A DNA stretch of 52,588 bases from NCBI GenBank assembly GCA_000226015.1, contig JH153811.1:77141-129728 (forward strand), given 5' to 3'. A program made the translations under genes and the position numbers. Each line of letters begins with the position of its first letter. Within the stretch, counting starts at the first letter, position 1. This stretch comes from Mnemiopsis leidyi. Lineage: Eukaryota > Ctenophora > Tentaculata > Lobata > Bolinopsidae. A model generated the notes under the pieces. That model was not told the origin of the DNA. It ran no database searches and saw nothing but the letters and a program-made list of their open reading frames with translations. Shown piece after piece: positions 34,601-46,600 of the stretch.

Positions 34601-37600
34601 TCCTGTAAACATAATCAGAAATTGCATTCAACTGGCTTATAACTCGGCTCTTTTATCAAAACTTTCGACGAATCGTAAAATCGTGGATTTCTAGGTATTG
34701 ATTGTCATGTGATGTGAGTCAGAGAGTAAAGACCAATTCTCATTGGCAATTTCTTATTGGGTTTATTTAGCCTAGCAACCAGTTATTAATGACATTTTGT
34801 TTCATATCGGTGATAGACTGGACAAGTCTTGCAACATGACTTGTTAAGATAGATAAATCTTGGTGTTTGAAATAAACCATATTTTTCATCTGGAAAAAAT
34901 CAATTCAGAAAACCAAAACAGAACTTGAGGTTGAATGAGGAAGCGGCAAGTGTAATCCCAAATCCAACAACGCAAAGGCTTGTGACATGTTGTAAGGTGT
35001 AAGGAAGATATTGAGCTTGTCGGAGCTCCAGAACGCCGGCAGAGCGGACATGACTGTCTCTTTGAATTGGTGGTCACAAAGTTTTTTCCTGTAACAGACA
35101 AGTGTCGGGATTTTCTTTGAGACCAATAATGCGTCTAATAGATTCTCTTGAACGGTTGCAATAATGTGCAACGGTAATTTCCCCAAAATAACGAAAGCGT
35201 TGTATCCGTAGAAAACGTTGAGATTGTCAGCATTTCAGAGATTTCAATGAAATACATCCGCACATGTGATAAATACATATTGCGCAGCCACCCTGGTGCA
35301 GGCCTTGAGCATACCTAATACATAGTAAGAGCCTTGGATGCTAAGTAAAATTAGGAATAATAATTAACATAAACAATAAATATTACTATTAGATTTATCT
35401 AAAACATAAGTGTCTAAGTAAGATCCGTGATGAAGACTGGTCAATGTCCCTGCGTTACTATTCTTTAGAAGTACGAAGCATCTAATCCAATATGAAATTA
35501 AGTGGAGTGGTAGTATAATGGAGTAATGAGGACTACATCACATTGTTGACCCTCTGCCGGGGTTTGTCAGACAGTTATGTGTTTTGTAATTAATCATACT
35601 TCATTTGTTAAGTCTCTAACCCTTTTATATGAGTTAGGTTTGCCATGGTTCTGGCCAAAAGTTGCTTTATAATCAGTTTGCATGATGGCCAAGGTCCTTA
35701 AACTAGTATTGACCGTAATTTTAGACGGCAATAAAGGTCTTCAAGCCTTAAGAGGATATTTTATATCAAACTTCAAAAATTCCGTTAAGAAATAAGAAAG
35801 AGAGCTACAATATAAAATTTGTATAGGTTACCAAAGCAAAAACCAAAGAATCTTTGTACCTAATACCATAGTTTTTGGTCACCTTCACAAACTATAACCC
35901 TGCTAACAAGATACTATCCCCCCACAGTCGATATATGCCCAGCACCCCCTCAAGTAGAGTCCGGTACCTACACCAAGGTAGCCGGGTCGATACACTCCAC
36001 CCTATACGAGGAGGGGGATGGCATCCTGTACAGTTGCGTTGGTGCTACCGTCATGTCCTTGGATGCTGCTCCAAATAAAACATGCAGGGTGGAAGGGGAG
36101 GAGAGATTTTGGGAACCGGCTGGGGATGTCGTCTGTCAAGGTTTGTAACCAGATAACTTCTACAAATTGAATTTAATGTTGGATATAACAGTTTTTTGAT
36201 TTCGGGAAGTATAGCTTATAGCAGTAAAAACGAGGCACTGATACATGTATTGCTGCCCACTACAACCGCCCAGCCCCCGGAGGTCACATCGCAATATCGC
36301 ATCGCTCAATCGCGGTCGGTAGCGATTAAATTTAATGGATCGCAATTCACATAATCCATAGATCTGATGTTATTGAGACCCAGGAAGGAGAAGAGATAGA
36401 GTTGGAGCTCGAAATCATGTGACATCGTCAAGTCATCCTCTTCTACGCTGCGTTGTTACCCAAATATACAAGAATCTAGAAGCTAGCATAATAAATCAAG
36501 TAATTCGAACTTAAGCTAGGTCCAAAGCAGCTGAACCATAACACTTATAAGCTTATAGTAGATTTGTGTTGAAGACATGATTAACTCCGTTATACTCAGT
36601 ATGCACCTAACTTCAATAAGTCTTAGATCTGTAATATATTAATGCGAGAATGTAGTAATATAATCTATGATTTAAATGATACTTAAATTGAATATATTTC
36701 ATTGTTATATATCATATATATATATATATATTGGTATATATTTCATTGCTGACAATGCTCTCTCCAGGTTGTGAAGAGAGGGGTTTGTTTGAGTGCCCTG
36801 CCGAGAAGTGTATCAGTCAGGACCTGGTATGTGACGGCAACGAGGACTGTTCTGACGGATCAGATGAGGAGAGATGCGCTGCAGGCAGTAAGTGCGCGTA
36901 GTTGCTCGTTTTTAGTTCTTAATGTGTAGTTAATAGTTTGTAGTTTGTAGATTATAGTTTGTAGTACGTAGTTTATGAAGTTAATTGAAACTTGGACCAA
37001 TATTGAATTCAGAAGAACCACATGAAAGAAATGGTTGATGAAGTTCCGAAAATAAAGTATTTCATAAATTCGTTAACCCGCCAATACAAGAAACATGGTT
37101 GAGCTAAACAGGATAAAACAATACATTGAATTGCGCACTGAAGAGTATGCTGAAGCTAAGTATTAAGTAAGCATAACGGGCTTTGCAACCAGATCAGTGC
37201 TTGGTAAGCAGAACAGTGCTTGGTAACCAAAACAGTGCTTGGTAACCAGAACAGTGCTTGGTAACCAAAACAGTGCTTGGTAACCAGAACAGTGCTTGGT
37301 AACCAGAACAGTGCTTGGTAACCAGAACAGTGCTTGGTAACCAGAACAGTGCTTGGTAACCAGAACAGTGCTTGGTAACCAGAACAGTGCTTGGTAACCA
37401 GAACAGTGCTTGGTAACCAGAACAGGGCTTGGTAACCAGAACAGTGCTTGGTAACCAGAACAGTGCCTGGTAACCAGAACTGAGCCTGGTAACCAGAACA
37501 GTGCTTGGTAACCAGGCTGACCGACAACTAAGAACCAATCAATTTCACCTTGATTTACCTTGTTAACTAATTAGCATGCTAGGCCTGAGAAATTCGTCAA

Positions 37601-40600
37601 TCATGACGTTTAACCGACAACTAAGAACCTCTGTAATGTGAGAACCTCTAGTGAAACTCCAAATCATCGGAGGAAGTCGCTTCGGTGTGCTGTGCAGATC
37701 CGGAGGAAACTGCTCTGCTGCGCTGAACCACTCGAGCTAAGGATTCCATTGTGGGAAGAGTCTGGTTGGTTTCCGGAGCTAGGACTTCAGAGAGGATGTT
37801 CTGGGTCACAGACAGAGGTTGCTCGGCAGCTTTCCTCTTCAGTGTGGAAAGGACTTCACGTTTGAGAGGAGCAGCGTTGTCAGCAGGATGGTTGTGAGGT
37901 TTGGAACCCAGAGTGAGAGAGTTATCCGGCAGGGTGAGGTAGGCGTGACAAGGACACTTCGTGGGAGGATTGTTCTTCCGACATCTCCAGGCTGAGTAGA
38001 GGGGAGTATACCTAGGCTTCTTTCTCGAGTAGATGAATCCGTCTGAGTCCACCATCTGTTGAGATCCTCTCTGTCATTCGAAAAATTTGGAGAAGGTAGG
38101 CATGTTGAGTCAAGTGATACTCCTCAGTTCCATGATTCCGTATATATACCATAGCGTAGATCGTACGTTAACAGCTGATTAAAGTTCATATAACTCACCC
38201 TGCTTGTCCTCGGCTCACGTGCTGCATGTCCTCAACACCCAAGTTGGTTCTCAGATATCCACCTGAATCCTACCAAAGCTAGTGGATCACATCACAAATG
38301 AAACGTCACTAATTACATCTAGTCAGGTGATCCCTGTGAGAACCGGGATTGATTGGTTCTTAGTTGTCGGTCACCGGGTAACCAGAACAGGGCTTGGTTA
38401 CCAGAACAGTGCTTGGTAACCAAAACAGTGCTTGGTAACCAGAACAGTGCTTGGTAACCAAGACAGTGCTTGGTAACCAGAACAGTGTTTGGTAGCAAGA
38501 ACACGGCTTGGTAACCAGAACATGGCTTGGTAACCAGAACAGTGCTTGGTAACCAGAACAGTGCTTGGTAACCAGAACAGGGCTTGGTAACCAGAACAGG
38601 GCTTGGTTACCAGAACAGTGTTTGGTAACTAGAACAATGCTTAGTAACCAGAACAGTGCTTGGTAACCAAAACAGTGGTTAGTAACCAGAATAGTGCTTG
38701 GTAACCCGAACAGGGCTTGGTAACCAGAACAGACTGTTAGCTAATTTATATGAGTCCTATAAGTTCATTATAAGGTCGATGGTGACCATTTACAACTGCA
38801 CATCGATTGGAATTGAATTTTGAACCTAAGAGTACAAAACGAAAAACTTCAGGCACCGGGCACAAGCTAATAAAATGGATCCGTTCAATCATTAACACAA
38901 AACTAAAGGATTACTAATTCTATCCACAAGCGATGGTATTTAGGTATAAGTACAACACAAAGAAAAAAAGTGGAGACAGGTTACCTGAGAACAGTTACAA
39001 AATAGAGAGAACATAATGAGAACAGTTACAAAATAGAGAGAACATTATGGCATGAAATACGCTTAACGGTTGTGCTTCTTCAGAAAGCAGCACTAATGAA
39101 AATATGTTGCTGTCTTGATGTTCTAATGTTCCAAACACAATACTATAATAGTAACTAATGTTACTTTGGTAACAAAGAACCATAGAACTAAAGGACATTT
39201 TGATAAGAAAAAAACGAATTCACGTAACTAGGAAGTAGAGAAAAAAATGCAAATAAAACAGTAAAAGATCAAAATGTAGCTATAAAGGAGACTCTGACCA
39301 AGCGAACGTTTCAAGTGAAATGCGTGTTAAACAAGCACTACGAGTTCTAATTTTGCCAGCTTGAGCCTTTTTAGTGCGTCAATTATTTGAGTTGCAGCTT
39401 TAACACAGAGCGGAATGCGTTGTTAAACATTTCTTATACTTGTACTGATTTCTAACGATCTTCCTTCCTCCGAATTTGACAAGTTATCGTTCTGACACCT
39501 TGCACTTTATAGATCATATTGTATCTACTTATACCATTAGTCAAGCGTACCTGGGTCAGGCTACAGTCTACATATTGTAGCACTAAACTATATAGCACTA
39601 AACGTGAGTAATGAAAAATATTGTCCTAATTAATAAAGGGGTATAAAACACGCACACTCATATTTGCAGTGTCACGCTGGCACTTTTCCACGCATTGCCG
39701 TGTCAAATTACAATACAGCCGTTGTATACTTCCCACGCTCCCGGCTTGATTATAACGATTTAAACTGACAAACTCAATCGCACATTCCACGGCACACCGT
39801 ATCGTACACACTGTTTGACACGGAGCCAATTTGAAACTTAGCTGCCCAATGCGCAGCTCTCGCCCTAATCACGTGACAAGACGTCACGATCTGTTGCGCC
39901 AATCACGAACAAGGATCACGCGCTTCTCTCCAATCAGAACACTGTTTACATCACGTCACAAACAGAGCAACCTAATTGGACGTTATTTATTCGTNNNNNN
40001 NNNNCTCTCGCCCTAATCACGTGACAAGACGTCACGATCTGTTGCGCCAATCACGAACAAGGATCACGCGCTTCTCTCCAATCAGAACACTGTTTTACAT
40101 CACGTCACAAACAGAGTCAACCTAATTGGACGTTATTTATTCGTGGTGTTTTATATAGAATAAAGACTTGCACTTGGGGCTTATCAAAAATAACACACTC
40201 CCTCGCTTCGCTCGGTCGTGTGTTATTTACGAATAATACACTCGCCATAGCTCGTGTATTATTCAAACATAACGAGCGCTACGCGCCCGTTATGTTATAA
40301 GATAATCCCCGGCGTGCGCATCTTTATTCTATATATAAATGGTGGCTTAAGCTTTAGATAAATGACAAATGCAGCATATCAAGTATGAGCTGCGAGAGTC
40401 GGGTATAACCGCGACATAACAATATCAAGTATGAAACGAACACTGAGCAGACGTGACGGTTCTGAGGATCGAGACAACGGTTGTACGGTGTTGGAGACAC
40501 ACTATACTATAACCACTATAGCTACTACTACACTAACACTGAAGATGTGATTTAGAACACTGGCCTTGAATTTGACAGATACAGACTTGGTTGTCAAGTT

Positions 40601-43600
40601 AGATGTATCACCTTAAGTAGCCGAAGTGCAGAACAGCCAGCTTTCGCGACGTGAGCGGATAGGCAGTGATCAGAAGTGCAATCCCGTCAAATGAAAAAAA
40701 TTGTGTAATTCGACAGTTCCCTTACAGCAGGTATATGTATATACCGCGCAAGTTTCGTGGAGGACTTGTCAATGACGTGAAAAAAATTCTGGGAGTTTTC
40801 GTTAGTAGTGATGTCTATTACACATGTCCAGGCAGTGCAGAAGTTAATAACTACTGTGGAAACCGTCACAATTCGTAGGAAATTTTGCGAATGTCAAATT
40901 AGAGGAACAGCGCAACTTCAACTTTAATCAATACTGGTGTCAATAATTCTCAAAATATGGCAGTTGTTAGGAAATTCCTTTAGTTCAGCTATGCAAACAT
41001 AAGAACGTAAAGAAGTAGCAGACAATCGACACTGGACAGTAGCACTGAAATTTGTGGGGATCTCGGTTTTAGTTTTACTGTGATGCCTTACTATATAAAT
41101 GGCCTAACGTCAAACGAACTATTTCAAAATATCGTTTAACTTTGAATCCATCTAACTATTCAATTGTTTAGTTCGATATTAAGGAACGTTTTAATGATGG
41201 AATACTTTAACTTTTAAAGGATAGGTATTTAAAAGGACGCTTAAAAGGATAAATTAAGCCTTACATTCAGGGCTGAACTTTTTACAACAGGGCGACCAAC
41301 AGTTTGAGTTAGCTGTTAAGCCAATGATTTAATAGTATCATCGTTGTTTTTTTGAACTATAATTCTGTTTTTTATAGTTGCAGTAATCCCACCAATAACA
41401 TCAAATTGCGAACAGTAGAATCTATTTTGAGTAGCTGAAAGTGTGGTGAGCAGTTAAGGCGAAAAATTGGAACGACTCTATTTAAAAGTTTCAACTTATA
41501 ATATCTAGTTACATAACGAGTAAGTGTTAAGTAACATGATTCACGCTGCGAGCGTAGCGAATGGCGTAAATCTCATTATTCATCGAAGATGAAGGCTGAG
41601 TTGAATAATGATATGTTTTCAACGAGGGCGGAGCCCGAGTTGAAAACATTTTGTTACTTTGCACTTATGAGTTATGTAACGATATTATTTACCAAGTAAA
41701 AATTGTAGGGAGTGCGGGCAGTTGCTAGCAATGACAAGAAAAAAGGGCGTTCTATCGTATCACTGATTTCCAGAAAATGTGAAGTTATACGGCACAACTG
41801 TGAAAATAATAGCATAAGTGTGATGTAATGCGGCTAAAACTGTGAAAATCATAGCAAAAGGGTGATGTAATACGGCAAAAGTTTGATGTAATACGAAAAG
41901 GGTGATGTAATGCGACAAAAATATGCAAATAACATGTTTTACTAAACCGGTATAACACCATCACGCGTTAAATAATATAACTGATAATATAAGTGTAACC
42001 GAGCAACTAGAAGTGTAACTTAGTAACTAGAAATATAACCGAGTAACTAGAAGTGTAACTTAGTAACTAGAAATATAACTTAGTAACTAGAAGTGTAACT
42101 TAGTAACTAGAAGTGTAACTTAGTAACTAGAAGTGTAACTTAGTAACTAGAAGTGTAACTTAGTAACTAGAAATATAGCTTATAATATAAGTGTAACTTA
42201 GTAACTAGAAATATATCTTAGTAACTAGATTTAATGTAACCGAGTAACTAGAAGTGTAACTTAGTAACTATAAATATAACCGAGTAACTAGAAATATAAC
42301 TGAGTAACTAGAAATATAACCGAGTAACTAGAAGTGTAACTTAGAAACTAGAAATATAGCTTATAATATAAGTGTAACTTAGTAACTAGAAATATAACTT
42401 AGTAACTAGAAATGTAACCGAGTAACTAGAAGTGTAACTTAGTAACTAGAAATATAACCGAGTAACTAGAAATATAACTGAGTAACTAGAAATATAACCG
42501 AGTAACTAGAAGTGTAACTTAATAACTAGATGTACACTGTGTGACCTGATGTAGGTAGAAAGTTGTGCTTGCACTGTACTATATTTCCGTGCCGTGTTGT
42601 CTACGTTATCCTAGAGGGACAGAAAGTACTAAAGTAGAAGGTTACGCCCGCCAGACCAAAAGACATTCGATTAAAATTTAAATAGTAGGAGAATTTTCTT
42701 TCAAGGTAAGCAGATGTCCTACAGCCGCCCGACGCACTGGAGAGCAAATGGCAGAGAATAATGAATAATTCGGTCACGATATAACAGCAATCGTATCTAC
42801 AGGAAATTTAGAGAAACTAAAGTTGTCAATTTCATAATTATATAGCAAATTTTGATTTGCGAAGTATCGGATTTGATAGATCCATACAGGTTGCAATAAC
42901 AAAGCAATCGACTGCCTCTGAAGTTGAACCCTATTCTCAAGTTGTTTCCACGGTTCAAAAGCTTCAGGACTGTCTCCTGATGTGGACACCTTATCTCCGC
43001 TATTCTACTTCTTCCTGGGACGGTCACTAAAAATTAATCTTATTCAAATTATTTACGACTTTTATGCACCTAGAGCCTTAAAATTTTTCAAGTATTAACC
43101 TTTGTGAATATTTTTGTAGAACTCGAAAACAACCAAAGCCCAAAACTTAGGTGTAACCAGACCGTCTTTTTAGAAACGAACCGTCATTTTATAACGAAAA
43201 AAAGAATGTGATATAAGAAAAATGACCCGTTTGAATGGACCGATCAATAAGAATCAAAATTACGGTCGCTCATTTTTAGAGTCGCAAAATGCTCTCGTAA
43301 ACCTGTCATTTGTGTAGAACTTAATCTAAAGCCATCTAGGTATTTTCTCTCAAACATCTTTAGAATCTATGACGGTGTTTGAGACCGTTGTTTTGTCAGT
43401 GATAATGCTTCTCAGACGTAGAACTCACTAGAACATGCTCTTATGTAGTTTACCAGGCCACACAGATATAGAAGTATAATAAATAGCTATGATAGTTACT
43501 GGAAAAAATAATATTTGTGATTCTAAAACTAAGATAAAGTAAAGGTTGCACTAGAGATTTAACTGCACGGACCCCTTAGCTTCCATTCCTTGTTTAACAT

Positions 43601-46600
43601 GCCGTACAGCAAGGATTTCCACTAAGTTCGCCAGGCTAGGCAAGAGAGACTAATACTAAAAACTCGAATAGCTAAACAATTTTTATTATAAACTATTTAC
43701 TAAAAGTAAAAGGCCACATAGAAAGCCGTGAATAAATTAAATTTGAAATTTGAAGAATAGAGGTAACTACTATTGTGGGTGGCCGGTTGGCCAACATAGA
43801 AAAATATTCATACCTATGTGTTTTATCTTACTTTACGATTCATGACTTATTTAACTATTGACTACTCTAGGTTCTGATGGGAAGTATATATTCCAGTTTA
43901 ACTGCAAATCTTCGTCTCCTAAACCAGGAAATCATGTCTAAGCAGGATAAATAAAGCAGCAAGACTAAGAAAGTAATGTGAGGTGCAGAAAGAAAGCATT
44001 CCAGAAATGGAAGTGGAGATATAACAGATTTAATTGTCTTGTACTTTATTAGCGGTCCCATAAAATATGACAGGTATTGTAGCCAGGTATATTAGCCAGG
44101 TATATAAGCCAGGTATATTAGCCATGGCAGCAAACTTAGTCGATTTAAGCTTACAGGCAATATTCGTTCAATGGAGAGAAACCTGCAAGTGAATATACTT
44201 GCAGCTTTCTCTCCAATTCACGAATATTGTCATTTATGAACATTTTCAATAGAAGAATAGACACTTCAACCTGCTTTTTTGGTTGTTATTTAGCCCCAAG
44301 AGCAACAGATTAGCCTTGACACCTAATTATTCAATGATATTTTGTTTTTTTGAACTGGTCTATGCTTCCTATTCATGGATCATATCAACAGCTTTTTGTG
44401 GACTTTAAAGTTGCGAGAAAAGTTCCACACTAAACAGAAGCTAACATCATGGCGTTTAATGAATCTCCCACGAAACGGATAGTCTGTACATAGTACACTG
44501 TAGAGTGTTCAGTGATGAAATTTGCTCCAAACAACCAGGAAGTTTTGGTTAAAATAGTTGAGGTACTTTGAGTACACATGTTAATACTCGATAATAAAAA
44601 AAGTTAAGTAATGACCCACCATTTTCAGAGACACAGTGGATAGTCATAGGAATCCTGGCAGCTATCATAGTTCTCGTCATACCGGCCGTCTTCTTCGTCA
44701 AGAAAGCCAGAGCAGCTAGAGCTGAAATGCTTAGAGTCAAATCTCTGATGGACGATTGGGAGGTAGGGGGTTTGTTACGAAATTATTCAATTTTTTTAAC
44801 CGAGACTACCAAGAGCTTTAAGGACATGGAAACAAAGTTATTTGATATAAGTATCGCAGTAATTTTATGTACAACCAGGTCCGTTGATAACCGAATTAAG
44901 TTTACTATTAACTTAATTGCTGTCAGGTTAAAAGGGAACACCTTGAGTTGCAAGACAAGCTTGGAGAAGGAGCATTTGGGAAAGTTTTTAAGGGATGTCT
45001 TCTTGAGAAACCAAAGTTTGAAACTTCTATTGTTGTGGCTGTTAAAGAACTTTCAAGTGAGAATCTCAACTTTCAAATTGGATAAAGAATTTTCTAAAGT
45101 GCTTATACAGTTCGAATTATTCTTCCAATATGCAATTCAAGCCTCTCAGATTTTATGTGACCTTTTAAGGCAAAGCGAGATTAGAACGTTAGTGTTTATG
45201 TTACCTTATAAGTTAGTAATTTCAATCCAGATGTAGCGACAGAGCGCGATGAGAAGATGTTCCTAGAGGAAATACGACTGAGTAAGAAGCTGGGCAACCA
45301 TCCTAACATAGTAGGAATAGTCGGCTCGATCATAGTCTACCAACCTTACTGCCTGATACTGGAGTACGTTGACGGAGGGGACATCCTGGACTTTCTCCAG
45401 AAAAACAAAGAGAAGAACGAGGCTCAGATATCTCAGGAGGACCAAGTTTTCTTTGCTTGGCAAATCGCTAACGGCATGGTAATATACATCACAACTCTTG
45501 GCGAGGGGTCGGAAATTATTTTTATCATGTGACAACATTTCTCGAATTTGATTTTGGTTGTATTGCTGTCACAAAATGGGAAAACTTTCGGACTCCTTCC
45601 CAAGAATTTTGACGTCCGTTATTTTTATTAAGAATTTTATCTACTTCATCTGGTTCGTTTTATAAAACTTATCAAACATGAACTTCCTAACCCCGATGAA
45701 TCTAATACAGACTTCAAACCTTCACTGTGGAAAATCTTTAACCAGGAGTATGTCAGTGGGAAGAACTTCGTACACCGAGACTTGGCTGCCCGAAATGTCC
45801 TGATCAGCACCTCCAAGCATTGCAAAGTCACGGACTTCGGTTTGGCACGTGACCTGTACAATTACGATGAGTATCAGAGCGAGGGCGGCAGACTCCCAAT
45901 CAAGTGGATGAGCCCCGAGGCGATCTTCGAGCTGAAGTTTACTACTGAGAGTGATGTCTGGTCCTTCGGTGTCCTCATGTACGAGCTTTTTTCGTGGGGT
46001 AGGTGCAGCTTTGTAAGATATTGTTCAAGTGTAACAAATAACAACAGCGATTGATATTGACATCTTATTGTGACTAGTAGTGGAGGAAAAGTGGAGTTTA
46101 TTTTTACATTTACAAAACTAAAATCTATCAGGAGGAACACCGTATCCAGGAATAGATCCCTCTCTTCTCAGAGACAGACTGGTTAATGGTTTCCGGATGT
46201 CTGCTCCCAATGGTACTCCTGACTTTATCTACTCCATCATGTTACAGGTAAATGTTACGGGGTAATTTCTAGGAAACATTATGGGCTGTATGCAATGTAA
46301 CATTTCTAAAAATGGAATAGAAATTGCCACAATCCAAGCTACCCAAAAGTTTTTAGATTTTAAAGAAGTAAAACTTGGTTTTTTCTATCTTTACGTAAAC
46401 GCGAACGTTTTCACAGAAAATGTTGAGAATTGTAAATCTGTCCTATATTCAGTGCTGGGAGTTCAAATCAGCCGACAGACCTCAGTTCAGCGACATCAGA
46501 AAATTTATCGAGACTCAGATCAATCACTACAAACCTTTCCTGGACTTCATCGTAAGAATTAGCTATTGATATTTGTTTCGCTAACTTCAGATGACAGATC

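Noticed and set aside
37156..37538. Long minus-strand ORFs (114 and 123 codons) rich in VTKHCSGYQALFWLPST repeats
   Set aside because: They are translations of the 19-bp minisatellite; the 19-nt period passes through all frames and none contains a stop, so openness says nothing about coding.
37190..38730. CRISPR-like array
   Set aside because: The repeats are contiguous with no unique spacers, and the genome is eukaryotic.
39626..39829. Small cysteine-rich minus-strand ORF with a C-x3-C-x3-C-x3-C start
   Set aside because: It begins with TTG, not ATG, and has no supporting splice or promoter evidence beyond nearby CCAAT boxes.
44727..45236. 169-codon plus-strand ORF over the transmembrane/kinase junction
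   Set aside because: Only its first codons are the true exon; the rest reads intron and out-of-frame kinase sequence.
46417..46452. Extra 36 nt at the start of kinase exon 25
   Set aside because: It would insert 12 residues into the conserved LQ-CW junction of the kinase; the acceptor just before 46453 gives the family sequence.
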